Source: a virus. Taken from it: DNA of 41,527 nt. The translations under genes were made by a program, and so were the position numbers. The notes below the pieces were generated by a model. That model saw only the letters and a list, made by a program, of their open reading frames with translations. It was not told the origin of the DNA and did no database searches. Below, piece after piece: positions 25,563 through 36,400 of the stretch. The stretch is from IMG/VR virus record IMGVR_UViG_3300028820_000007, positions 1 through 41,527 of that record. One strand, written 5' to 3'. The first letter of the stretch is position 1. Every line of letters starts with the position of its first letter.

Positions 25563-26069
25563 ATGGATAGACCTGAACTGAGTCAAACAGACTTAGAAAG
25601 ACTTTATACAGATATTGGTTGGTTTGTAGGTAACTCCAATTTAGCAGGGGAAGCTTTACGTGGAGGTGATATAGCTATAGCATCTAACTCTGATTTTGTT
25701 ATACGTTCAGGTGTAAGTGAAATTGTTGAATCTTTAAAACGTAGGTTATCCACTCCTAGAACCTTTTATGAAAGGTGGATTTTAGATGTAGATGGTTTAG
25801 TTTCAATCGACTCAGACTATGGAAATCCAGCATTTAATGCTTTATCTGAACCAATGACTAGTTCATGGTTGAGATCAATGTTAGATTTTATTACCTTAAC
25901 TGTTAACCGAGAAGACAGGGTTAATCTAATAAACGTTAGTGTAGGCTCTATTTCTCCTCAATCTGGTTTAGTTACATTCTTGATAGAGTACAAAATTATA
26001 GGTTCAGATATCGTATATTCGATGCAATTAGAGTCTAATGGGGAAGAATTGTTATTAACCCCAGATTAG
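25563..26069 (+). CDS. Baseplate wedge protein, gp25/gpW-like
   Basis: The 168-aa protein has the order of elements of the GPW/gp25 family: a Gly-Gly-Asp with a beta hairpin near residues 34-48 (GGDIAIASNSDFVIRSG), a helix ending in RLSTP (61-65), DYGNP (85-89), then a helix and beta strands around NREDRVNLINVSV. The family usually has PRV near that last position; here it is DRV. In contractile tails this protein starts the sheath at the baseplate. The next gene is gpJ-like, the usual partner order (gp25, gpJ, gpI), which strengthens the call. Length is slightly above T4 gp25 (132 aa). Confidence 0.75.
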   Translation: MDRPELSQTDLERLYTDIGWFVGNSNLAGEALRGGDIAIASNSDFVIRSGVSEIVESLKRRLSTPRTFYERWILDVDGLVSIDSDYGNPAFNALSEPMTSSWLRSMLDFITLTVNREDRVNLINVSVGSISPQSGLVTFLIEYKIIGSDIVYSMQLESNGEELLLTPD

Positions 26070-26073
26070 TTGT

Positions 26074-27126
26074 ATGAGTATAACTTTTAGAAATATAAAT
26101 ACGCTCTTTAATGACTTAGCGCAGACGTTAAGTCAGGTAGGCTCACGTTTAACTAATTTTAGACAGGGATCAGGTTTATATACACTATCTAGAGCTTGGT
26201 TAACATTATTAGCAAGAACAGAGGTTGAACTAAGAGACTTAGTATTAAGTTTTTATGTCCAACTTGCTACTGGTGATGATCTAGATAGAAGAGTAGAAGA
26301 TTTTGGATTAAAGAGGAAAGACGGTAGCTATGCATCAGGTAGAATTAGTATAGTTGCTAATCTTCCTACAGTTGCAGTTTTACCTAGATATTCTTTGGTT
26401 CAGGTACCAAATAGTAATATATCTTTTCTAACTCAAACGGAAATTACAGTAGGTGGTAGAAATGCAACAAGTGTAGATGTTATTTCTACAAATCCAACTG
26501 CGATTTCTTTACCTGCAGGCTCTAGATTATTTATACCAGCTTTGCCTAATGCTGTAGTAACTACAGTACAAGCAATTCAGGGCGGATCACCTCCTGAATC
26601 AGATAAGGAGCTTAGGCAGAGGTTTCAGGACTTCATACTCAGTCTACAAGAAAGCACTTTACGAGGGGTACGTAGAGCTATTTTAGCCATACCTGGTGTT
26701 ACCCAGGTAATACTATTGGATCAATATCCAATACAAGGGGTTTTTACTGTAGTTTATGATACCAATACTCCAGATCCAAATGATTTACTTATGTCAGTAA
26801 AGGGAGCAGTAGAAACAACAAAAGGTTTAGGAATACCTTATCAAATCATACCTGTTATTCGTAGGAAAATAGATTTGTTAATTAGAGTTACCTATGTTAA
26901 CAGTAGTGTTGTAAATGAGGCTGAGTTAGATATAACGAGAGTACTCTCTAATATTAGACCTGGTATTGGAGTTCCTATAAATATATCAACTTTAATTAGC
27001 TCTATTTTAAGAGCTAACAATGGCATTGTTGATGTAGCTATATTGTCTCCAGGAAACAATATTGTACCTAGACCGTTTGAACGTTTGATTATTAATAGTT
27101 TTAAGGTTGAGAGGTTGATTTTATAG
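26074..27126 (+). CDS. Baseplate wedge protein, gpJ/gp6-like
   Basis: The 350-aa protein matches the baseplate J family. Residues 65-81 have ATGDDLDRRVEDFGLKR; a beta region follows, with VLPRYSLVQV and the pattern of LPAGSRLFIPAL; then AIQGGSPPESDKELRQRF near 167-184, very close to the family's GG-x-xxESDEELRxR hallmark; and RRAILAIPGVTQVILL next. The C-terminal part has the expected alternating strands and VGVPINISTLISSIL-like segment. gpJ proteins form the wedge ring that joins hub to tail fibres. Its TAG stop shares a base with the next gene's GTG (TAGTG), so translation is probably coupled. Confidence 0.88.
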   Translation: MSITFRNINTLFNDLAQTLSQVGSRLTNFRQGSGLYTLSRAWLTLLARTEVELRDLVLSFYVQLATGDDLDRRVEDFGLKRKDGSYASGRISIVANLPTVAVLPRYSLVQVPNSNISFLTQTEITVGGRNATSVDVISTNPTAISLPAGSRLFIPALPNAVVTTVQAIQGGSPPESDKELRQRFQDFILSLQESTLRGVRRAILAIPGVTQVILLDQYPIQGVFTVVYDTNTPDPNDLLMSVKGAVETTKGLGIPYQIIPVIRRKIDLLIRVTYVNSSVVNEAELDITRVLSNIRPGIGVPINISTLISSILRANNGIVDVAILSPGNNIVPRPFERLIINSFKVERLIL

Positions 27127-27980
27127 TGTCTAAGGAATTAAGACCTGATGAAAAATTCTTAAGCAATTTAGCCTTTAAGGTATTTATGTCAACAATACCT
27201 CAAGGTTATAGATTCTTTGGTAGAGATAATCTAGTATATCCAGAACAATTGAAGTTATTTGCTAAAGGTTTCTCTGACTTAATTGGACATCTTTGGTTCA
27301 ATATCAAGTCAGCTAAACGTGCAACCTTAATGCGGAAAGCCTGGTCAGAGTATTTGGATTTATGGGCGCTTGAAGCTAATTTGCAGCGTAGGAAAGGGGA
27401 GTCTGATATATCTTTACGCAGACGGGTCATAATGGCGATTCTAGGCCTGAAAACTAGTAAACCTGGAACAAAAGATCAAGTTGCAGATTTAATCGCTAAA
27501 GACGGATTTTTGCTTTATGAAGCTTGGAGAGAATTAGCTTATCTACAACAACCTAACTTTAAATCTTTTGTTTCACTATTAAATGGTAAGACTGGTTCTA
27601 GTGTATTAATGGATCATAGTTTTTATCGCATAAATACATACTCTGTAGATCTTTATGAAGACGAATATGCTGAGTTAGCTGCACTATTAGTACAGAAAAT
27701 AAATGAGATAAAAACACTTGGGGTTAAAGCATTTATTAGACAAGGTTTTCAGGGGTCTATATCGAAAGATCAGAGTAAGATTAGTTTTGGAGAATACAAA
27801 ACTAACCAAGAACTCTGCTCATCTGTATTTGAACCAAATGTCTTTGAACCCCAGGTGTTTTATGAACAAACTTGTAGACTGCCTAGAAGAAACCCGTTTC
27901 AGACTAAGATACTTACGAATAATCGGTTATACATAAAAACGTCAGAAAATAATTTCTTAGTAGCTACGGGAATCCTATAA
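27126..27980 (+). CDS. Baseplate wedge protein, gpI/DUF2313-like
   Basis: The start is GTG overlapping the gpJ-like stop. The 284-aa protein has the gpI-type feature: a helical N-terminus, YLDLWALEANLQRRKGESD (about 76-94) then a basic RRR and a VIMAILGLKT helix, equivalent to the WA...GL.R..GESD..YR.RI pattern. This family is the tail protein that connects gpJ to tail fibres. Position directly after gpJ is the standard arrangement. The C-terminal third is unfamiliar and Phe/Asn-rich (VFEPNVFEPQVFYEQ is a small repeat). Its own stop overlaps the next ATG. Confidence 0.68.
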   Translation: MSKELRPDEKFLSNLAFKVFMSTIPQGYRFFGRDNLVYPEQLKLFAKGFSDLIGHLWFNIKSAKRATLMRKAWSEYLDLWALEANLQRRKGESDISLRRRVIMAILGLKTSKPGTKDQVADLIAKDGFLLYEAWRELAYLQQPNFKSFVSLLNGKTGSSVLMDHSFYRINTYSVDLYEDEYAELAALLVQKINEIKTLGVKAFIRQGFQGSISKDQSKISFGEYKTNQELCSSVFEPNVFEPQVFYEQTCRLPRRNPFQTKILTNNRLYIKTSENNFLVATGIL

Positions 27981-28861
27981 TGACAATTGTATATAGAAAC
28001 GTAAAAGGTTCACCTTTATCTGCGGATGAATACGATCATAATATCAATGAAATAATAGCTCTAACAACAAATAGAGCAAATCACGTCGGTACTCAACCGG
28101 CTTCTACTATATCTGATTTTGCTTCTGCTGTAGAGAATCTAGATATTATTAGCGGAAGTTCGGGATTAAAGACTAAGCTAGATTTACTAACGAATATCAC
28201 TGCTCCAGTAGATATTGGAGCACTAGTTAGTAAATCACATAGTCCTGTTACAATTAATGCTACCAGTGCTAATGGTTTGTTTATAAACCAACAAGAGATA
28301 GGTTTAAGACTAGCCAGTGCCACAACTTCTGGAGCTTTAAGTTCGCACGATTGGAACGTATTTAACAATAAAATTTCTAGTGCTACTAGTTTGGGTACAA
28401 GTCCAAACAAACAGGATATTTATGTCGGACAGGTAGGCACAACATTAAGGTATAAGAGCTTAGTTGCAGGTGATGGTATTGTACTAACTTCCAATGCAAA
28501 CGAAATCAGTATATCTTTAGCAAATAACGTTTCTAACTCCTTACGGGTTAATCGTTATAACATAGTTATTAATAGAATGAAAAATAATACAAATGTATTG
28601 GGTACACTACCAAGTGATGCAGTTGTTTTGTTTTTTAAAACAAAAGTAAGAGAAGTTGCAAACGGACCAGTGGCAATATCTATTCTATACGGCAGTGATA
28701 CTATTATAAGCTCCGGTATAATTCGACCTCAAGAGGCGAACCAGGCAGTTCACTTCGATGTTGTTTTGTCGAACCCTGTGCCAACTGGGGTTTTAGCTGC
28801 ACTAGGTCCTAGTTCAGCTTCTACTGGTATAGTAACAGTTTATGTTGGCTACATACTATGA
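27980..28861 (+). CDS. Short tail fibre-like protein
   Basis: The 293-aa protein opens with a widely used virion-attachment segment (VYRNVKGSPLSADEYDHNINEI, read as KGSPLSADEYDHN), which in many phages precedes fibre or collar proteins. The middle has SHSPVTINATSANGLFINQQEIGL and HDWNVFNNK, both of kinds found in fibre shafts. The last 110 residues look like a compact beta domain. Its start overlaps the gpI-like stop (TAATG) and its stop overlaps the next ATG (ATGA). Coming straight after the wedge protein that holds fibres, a baseplate-attached fibre is the most likely role. Confidence 0.6.
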   Translation: MTIVYRNVKGSPLSADEYDHNINEIIALTTNRANHVGTQPASTISDFASAVENLDIISGSSGLKTKLDLLTNITAPVDIGALVSKSHSPVTINATSANGLFINQQEIGLRLASATTSGALSSHDWNVFNNKISSATSLGTSPNKQDIYVGQVGTTLRYKSLVAGDGIVLTSNANEISISLANNVSNSLRVNRYNIVINRMKNNTNVLGTLPSDAVVLFFKTKVREVANGPVAISILYGSDTIISSGIIRPQEANQAVHFDVVLSNPVPTGVLAALGPSSASTGIVTVYVGYIL

Positions 28862-30435
28862 CTACTAAGGCGGATTTTACAGATCAGTTTAGGTCTTACT
28901 TAGCTAAATTAGCTTTGACAGAGAATTCTTATTATATTGGCATTGCGCAGACAGATCCTTGGCCGAACGAGGCCGATGAAATTTCTGAGAATAAAAATTT
29001 ACCTGAGCCTAAATTACCAAGTATTGGATTACAAGAATTAATAGGAATTGTACGTGTAAAGGCTATACAGCCTTTAGTTCCGGTTGATTTAGTAAAGTAC
29101 CCTAAAAGTTTGGAGTACAAGCAAGCTATTGACTTATCAGTTTCGTACAAGTTTATATCATTACTGACCTTTGACAAATTAGTTTGGCTATATGATCGTA
29201 ATAACAATCTAATAAGTTCAATTGTATTAGACCAATTGGTTATGGAAAACTCTAGGTCTATTACAAGTGAGTTTGAATTACCTGTTTTAATCTGTAGTGA
29301 TAATCTAGGATATTTATTTGGTTTGGTAAGTAGTAAGTTTACTAACAGTCTAAGATTGGTTAAGTATACAAATATATCGAAAAGTTTCAAAAGTGTTAAC
29401 TTTCCAGATTTAAATGAAATACAAATAATTAGCAATATAGGAAGTATAGGTGGCCAATTTTTTATAAGTTTTAATGGAAGTAACACCTCACCTATACCTT
29501 ATAACGTTACTCCACAGAATCTCAAACCTTTATTAGAGGTTCTTCCTGATATTGGTATTGGTAATATAGAGTGTACTAGTTTACAAGGACACAACCAACC
29601 TTTGAATGTATCTCCTATAAAAGTTGAATTTATTAACCAACTCTCTAATTCGAGTCAACCTTTGTTTGGTATAACTAACTTAACTCTAACAGGTAACACT
29701 CCAATGATAAAAATAAGTCGTTTGCAGTCAGGCTTGTCTAACGAGATCGTCGATATCGCTGCAGATGACTCATACCTAACCTGCTTAAATGACCAGGGTT
29801 TTCTGATACCTTTCTTGACAACTGACCTAACTAGAGCAAATGTTTATGCCCAGTTAGATCTTAGAGATCTTCTCAATTTACAAGACTCAAATGAGAGACT
29901 TATCAAGCACTGCTATTTTGGACAGAGTTATTTGGTTGTACTAAGTTCTTTTAACAACTTGTATGTACTTGATAAGTATACTTATACCTTAGTAAGTAAA
30001 ATTAGCTTAGATATACCCGCGGATGACGGTTCGCACTTGCTCTCAATGTGTATTTTGGAAGAAGAGCTTTATATTTTAACTGAAAAAAGAGTTTATAAGT
30101 ACAAGGTTAATTTTGAATTGGATAACTTTGCAATTTTCGAATATGGTTCAGACAAATTTGTTGGTGTAAGTAAGACAGAATCAAACAGAAAAGCTTTCAG
30201 AATCTCGCATATTGGTTGGTATGCTGAAATATTACCAGGTCAATTACCAAGAACTACCTATAGACAGACAGTATTGCTTAATAACGTTGTCTTTAAAGAG
30301 AATGTAAATACAAGTAAGTCTGTCTTTTTATCCTCAGAAATAGAGAGCTATGAAACAGTATTTATAAGTAATCACGAGCCTCAAGTTATAAATGAGGATA
30401 CATATAAACTATTAAAAGTAGCTAAGTCTTTTTAG
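28858..30435 (+). CDS. Baseplate-peripheral protein with propeller-like repeats
   Basis: The 525-aa protein starts inside the previous stop (ATGA). The N-terminus (DQFRSYLAKLALTEN, YYIGIAQTDPWPNE) resembles the opening of some T4-like wedge-associated proteins, with YYxxIG..xPWP. Residues 110-450 contain repeated four-strand-like runs with a polar turn: LVWLYDRNNNLISSIVL, LGYLFGLVSS, YLTCLNDQGFLIPFL, LVVLSSFNNLYVLDKYTYTLVSKI, ELYILTEKRVYKYKV. Such spacing suggests a beta-propeller. The role may be a peripheral baseplate or receptor-contact protein. The propeller is read from pattern, not confirmed. Confidence 0.5.
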   Translation: MTTKADFTDQFRSYLAKLALTENSYYIGIAQTDPWPNEADEISENKNLPEPKLPSIGLQELIGIVRVKAIQPLVPVDLVKYPKSLEYKQAIDLSVSYKFISLLTFDKLVWLYDRNNNLISSIVLDQLVMENSRSITSEFELPVLICSDNLGYLFGLVSSKFTNSLRLVKYTNISKSFKSVNFPDLNEIQIISNIGSIGGQFFISFNGSNTSPIPYNVTPQNLKPLLEVLPDIGIGNIECTSLQGHNQPLNVSPIKVEFINQLSNSSQPLFGITNLTLTGNTPMIKISRLQSGLSNEIVDIAADDSYLTCLNDQGFLIPFLTTDLTRANVYAQLDLRDLLNLQDSNERLIKHCYFGQSYLVVLSSFNNLYVLDKYTYTLVSKISLDIPADDGSHLLSMCILEEELYILTEKRVYKYKVNFELDNFAIFEYGSDKFVGVSKTESNRKAFRISHIGWYAEILPGQLPRTTYRQTVLLNNVVFKENVNTSKSVFLSSEIESYETVFISNHEPQVINEDTYKLLKVAKSF

Positions 30436-30454
30436 AGTTAAGTTATAAATACCA

Positions 30455-33400
30455 ATGAATAAAGTAAACCCAAATACAAAGAAAGTTTACAGAGATAGAT
30501 TCAATCCTACACAAACTAACCAGGATTGGACACAGGTACTTTTTAAGGAGGGTGTATATCTTCAGGGAGCAGAACTCAATGAAATTCAGTCAATTATAAT
30601 TCACCGTTTAGGATCAGTTATTAATAGGCTAATACCTGATGGGGCCTTATTAGCTGGCGGTGAAATGACTGAATTTGTTGATGAACGTACAGGTTTGTCG
30701 ACTGTAAATCTTAGAGAAGCGGTTGTAAAATATTTCTCTACTTTATTCAGAGTTCCTGCCCGAGACTTAATTCTTCAGGGTTCTGAAGATGGTAGTTACA
30801 CAATCGGTGTCTTATTAACCCGACAATATTTAACAGCCGTACAAAACCCAATTCTGTATCAGGAAGAGGAGGTAGTTCAAGGATTTGGAACGGAAGGTGC
30901 GGATCGTGAATTTTGGGATGCACAGTGGACATTTAAGATTGATGGTTTAATACTACCCGGATTTACTCAACCTTTAGAAATACAGGACTTGGATACAAAT
31001 CCTGATAAGTACTTCTTTCCAGTTTACAGACTACCGACGACAAATGGTGGAGTAATTAATAAATACAACTACGACTTTCGTAATTATTTGAGTACAGTAA
31101 TAAATGAGATAAACAATTCATTTATAGTATCTGGCTTGGAGTTGATTAATACTGGTAATGCGGGCAAGTTAACTACAACTGGTGGAGGAGACAAGTTTAG
31201 GTATCAAGATATAGATTATCTGGAGTTTTCGCTTTCTGAGGGTCTTGCATACATTCAAGGAAAACGCGTAAGGATAGACTCTAAACAAGTTTTTAAAATA
31301 CCTCGTGCTCTGGAAGAGCGTTACATAGATAGAGACAGAATTGATCTGTTAGAAAAGGACGCTTTTCCAAGTAAGGTTGCATTTGTTTGTTTAGGCTTAA
31401 CATTAGATTCTACAGTACCAACATTGGATAGTAATGTTTTTACGTTGGATACATACTGCGATGTTTATAAACAAGCTGTATATTTTAGACTTACATTGGA
31501 TTCTACAATACCAACATTAGATGCTGATACTACTATAGATACATATTACGGTGCTTATAGGAGGCCTGTATACTTTATTACGTTGGATTCCACAACACCG
31601 ACGTTAGATAGTACTACTGCTACTCTAGATGTAGATGGTACTGTTCCTATACAAGCTATAAACTTTAGTTTTACTTTAAGTCCCGTCGATCTTGTTCTAA
31701 ATAGTGTAAATCAAACTTTGTATCCTAATGCATCTATAACAATCACAATCAGTGTAAGTGCATTTGAGCTTCCTGCAGATAATAATTTAGCGAAGGTATT
31801 ACTTAGAGACTTGTTTTATGATGTACTAACTTTACTACCTAATGAAAGCTTGCCCAATGTAAACTACTCTGCGAGGAATCAGTTCAACGAAGATTTAATT
31901 CTAAACGTAGACTTTACTGAGAACGATGTCAAGGAAGCTATTTTACATAACTTTCTCATAGTGAAGGTAAACCTGACAGAAGTTGATGTACTAGGTAGGG
32001 TAGTACCTGCTATTAAATTCTATTCGCGTAAATTTGGTGAGCTAGGAAGATCTTATACTCTAACTTTTACAACAGATAATTACGAAAATATTACGTCTAC
32101 ATTAAGTAGTTCTAATCCACCAAAAGATAATTTTGAGGGTGGTTTGTTAAGACCAATCGTACCTCTTAACTTTAGACCTGTAAGTCAAGTCGGATCGGTG
32201 GAGATCGGTTATAGAGTTAGAAAAGTATTGACTAGAAGCACGACAAGTGCTATTGATGATCCAGGTGTAGATGAGAGAATTACAGATATTGAAGGCGTTG
32301 TACTTGTATTTGATAACCATACTAACTATAGACCTGGTTTAGACTTTAATGTTACGACAGATGGTAGATTAAGCTGGGATTCGGCATTAAATGCTCCTAC
32401 ACCTGGTCAAGAATACATTGTAATCTACTCAACTACTAAAACTATTAAGCCCGGTAAGGCGAAGCATTTAGTAGCGACAGAGACATTAATAAGAGATGTC
32501 TCTCTGAAAGAACAGTTAGTATCTCCGCCTAGGAGAAATATTTTAAGTGTTATTAGGGTCGTATCTGGAAATAAGTTATATAGATTAGGTGTAGATTATT
32601 ATGTAAATCTAGACAGGACTGGAATTGAGTTTATAGAGGGAAGAGGTCCTTCTGACGGTAGTACCTTTGATATCGAATTTGAATATGGATTGGTCTATGA
32701 ATCAGGAGACTATATTTCTATTGATAAGTACGATTTTAACTCGAGGGTATTAGTAAAAAGAGCTTTTAATAACTTTGATCCTGATCTTGTCAAATTAGAT
32801 AATTTTTACACTAGATCGCTGGATATAAGAAATGGTATTGAATTATCAGATTCTAGACTTTATCAATTAGAGCAACCTGTCTTTGTCAGTTACTATTATT
32901 ACTTAAACAGGGAAGATTTAGTTTATTTAGATAGCGATGGAAATGTTAGAGTATTGAGAGGTAAGTCTGAATATCAAAACTATATTGCTCCACCAGTTCC
33001 TTATGGAGTTTTACCTATTGCTAGTATTCAGCTTCCAGCCGATTCAACTGCCAAAGATATTATCGTAAGACATTTTGGAAATAAATCTGTTTCCCAAACA
33101 GAATTGTTCCATCTTGTCACTAGGGTAAAAGAAATCGAGTCCATACTTCTTGAGTTAGTATTACGTCAGAAGGTTATAGAAGAGATTCCTTGCTCTGCTT
33201 CATTAGTTGATGCAAACTCAGACAACTTTACTAACTTAGGTAATTTAGATACACAAGATGATTTAATCAAAGATAATACAGATTCTGTTTTAATTCCTAT
33301 AGCTTCGTTATCTGCCTTAGAATTGCCCAGTGAATTAACAGTGCATGACAAAAGTCCTGATTTAGTTGTAGATTTAGAGAGAAGCTTTATAGATTCTACT

Positions 33401-36400
33401 TCTTGGTCTCACGTTTATACACTGCCGTTTAGTACTTACATAGCTAAAAGTCAGTTATCAATTACGACTAGTACTGTTGTTCAGAATATTACATTACCAA
33501 ATAATATTGCTAGTAGTACGATTGGTCCTAGTATAGATGAATGGGTAGATAGAGTTACGGACGAACAGTTGATAGAACAAATATCAACTGGATGGATACA
33601 TGCTAGCAAGCTGTCTACTCGCAAAGCACAGTTAATTAATTTGATTCGCTGGTACCAAGGAGAAGATACAGACGAAACATATTTTCCTTGGGTAGATAGA
33701 TCATTAGACTTTCCGCATGCTTCAAGTCAAGATTACGTTGATTATTTAGGTATCACAAAGAGGGAGACAGATAACACTAGAAGAAGTAACTACAATCTAA
33801 TAGACGCTATTTCTCAAGATTATAGCTTGATGCGTCCAAGACGCATAGAGTTTGAGTTAAGGGGATTTTTGCCAAATGAAAGTATTAGAGTTAGATTTGC
33901 TGGTTTTGATTTACCGTGTTTTCCTTTAGGGTTAACTCAACAAGGACTATCTCCCGATAGAGGGTTTCACTTAGATGCTATTCTTCTAAGTGTAAAACCG
34001 CAAGATAATAGTTTTGATTATAGTGCTTTAAGAAAGAGAGTAAGTCGAGCTTACTCGAACTATGAGTTTAACTGGCAGGGTGTAAATGAGAATAGCTGTT
34101 TACTAGAACACCAAAAACCTAATAATAAAATAATTACTCATTATCTAAAACGGACCGTGCAGCAGGTCTTTGGTTTACCTGAAAATAATCCGTTAGTAAG
34201 AGAGGTAATAGATGGTTTACTAGATAACTTTGATTTAATTGAAAATACATCTGGTACTGTAAAAGCAGATGCTAATGGTAATGCTAAAGGATTTTTTCAT
34301 GTACCTCTACTTTTGATTCCGACTGGTGATAAGGTTGTAGAGTTCATAGGCAATCAGAGGAGCTACGCACGCAGTAAGTTCCTCGCCTTTAACCATAAGA
34401 ATAGAGTAAACAATAAATATAAAGCTGAAACAAAGTCTTCTATATACCAAGAAATTGTAGATAGGTTTAGTCCAGTTGATACTAACTCTAAGTATTCTCC
34501 CATAACTTGGGAGTACATAGATGGAAGGTGCAAACCTGTTCAAAGTGTATTAGGTAGATATGCAACAGAAGAGGCTTGTATTTTAGATAATCCTCCACCT
34601 CCTCCTTTTATACCTACTAGAGCATACCCAATAAACACAGCTGATAAGTACCAGTTACCAATTTTACAAAAGACACCTAATTCTGATGAATTTGTTTTTA
34701 TAAATGGTTATCATGAGATTTACCTAAATACCGGAGCTACTGATAACAGGCAATACAAAGTGAAATCTGTTTTGGGTTCACCGGAGTTAGTAAGTAGTTT
34801 AAGTAAATTACAAGTAAAAATAATAGAAACATCTGATCTTACGGATGCTAGTTCACTTAAATTAATTTTATTTGGAATTATACAAACTACTTTCACAAAT
34901 GCTGGTAGTTTTAGTACTCTGAAACTACAGTCAACGACTGAGTACGATATAAGTGTCGTATTGGAGGACAGCTTTAACTCAGATGAGTACATTTTTAACT
35001 TTGTATTTGTACCCGGGTATGCGCTGAATGTTAAACCTAAAGAACAGCAACTAGCTACAGCAAAGAGTGTAACTTTCTTACCAGAGAGTCTATATGAGTA
35101 TTACTCTAATGTATCTATACCTAACCCAATTGGTTATACTTTTGCTCTAGACAAAATAACACCGGTTAGGTCTGTAAAGTTAGCGATAACTAAAGTACCA
35201 ACTGATAAAAACAAAATAATTAGAGTTGAAATACGTAATACTTTATCGGGTTATCCAGGTGATACAATACTGGGCTCCGCAGAATTGCGGGCTGGAGATG
35301 TCGAATGTCTTGAACCTTTAACAGGTGAGGCTGGGCAGCCAGAATTCACTGAGTTTGTATTTACAAAAGAACCAATCTATCTAAATCCGTTTGAAGTCTA
35401 TTGCATTGTAGTCGTAGCAACGGATGCTGGATTCGAAGTGGCTGTAGCAGATTCTAACAATACAGATATATTTACTGGATCTAACAATACTCTAAGTAGT
35501 TTAGCAGTACTTGCAGATAAAAACGAGCCTGATAAGTTCTTTGTGTCCAATAACGGTACAGTATGGTCACTGTTTTACAATAGAAGACTGTGTTTTGAAT
35601 TAGTTGGCTGCAGTTTTTACGGACTAAAGGTAGGTACTATAGAAAGGCTTTCTGGTGATAACTGTCTGAATAGAGATGCAGTTGTATCTTCATCAGATCC
35701 GGAAGGTTTTGAGGGCTGTTTAGTTTTGAGAGGAAGAACTAATGTTTATAACTCTCAAGTATTTGTACCTGCCAGGTATAACACGTTTGATAAAACAAGC
35801 TTAACTTGTCAATACACGGGTTCGATCCCTGGTTGTAACTCCGAATGGATAAATATCCATTATAACAGACTTAATATAATTAAGAAAACATACAATACAT
35901 TTGCAATAAGACATCTATTTTATGGAAGAGATGGGGTTGCCCCAGTTTTAGCTAAGGATTCTCCTATTGTAGTTACTGGAAGGTATAACTATCCGGCTAA
36001 CTATATTACAAAGGAGGTTGTACTTAGTGAAGATACACCGTTTAACAATGTACGTATTTTGGTTGATGAATATCTACCTCCACAATGTAATGTGGTCTAT
36101 TCGCTGAGTGTAGACGGGGGAGTTACTTGGATAGTTGCTAACAACGAGTTAGGACCTAATGGGGAAATTACCACAACACGAATTGATGAGAACGTTAAAT
36201 CTATCTCTAGTTCACTTAAATATGAATTCAACCAGCGTGTCTGTACTTGGGAATTAGCTAGTGACTTTATATATGACAGCACTCTGAAACGCAGAGTAGG
36301 TGGCGTATTTACTCAACTCAGTGGTTATGCGAGACGTTACAAAATTAGAATATCTGCAACTACAACTGACAATACAGTTAGCCCAACTTTAAGAAACCTT

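Noticed and set aside
28932-29486. 184-codon antisense ORF opposite the propeller-like gene
   Set aside because: It is a shadow of the + strand gene. Its product is low-complexity Leu/Ile/Ser, and no antisense gene is otherwise supported in the window.
30440-30450. TATAAATA-like sequences before several genes as T4-type late promoters
   Set aside because: At 30455, 9297 and 17489 the box is only 3-15 bases from the start codon, leaving no room for a leader with a ribosome-binding site. AT-rich DNA gives many such matches, several inside genes.
35818-35829. GGGTTCGATCCC, like a tRNA T-arm
   Set aside because: It lies in frame inside the DUF4815 gene, the flanking bases do not extend the stem to five pairs, and no acceptor, D or anticodon arm is present upstream.
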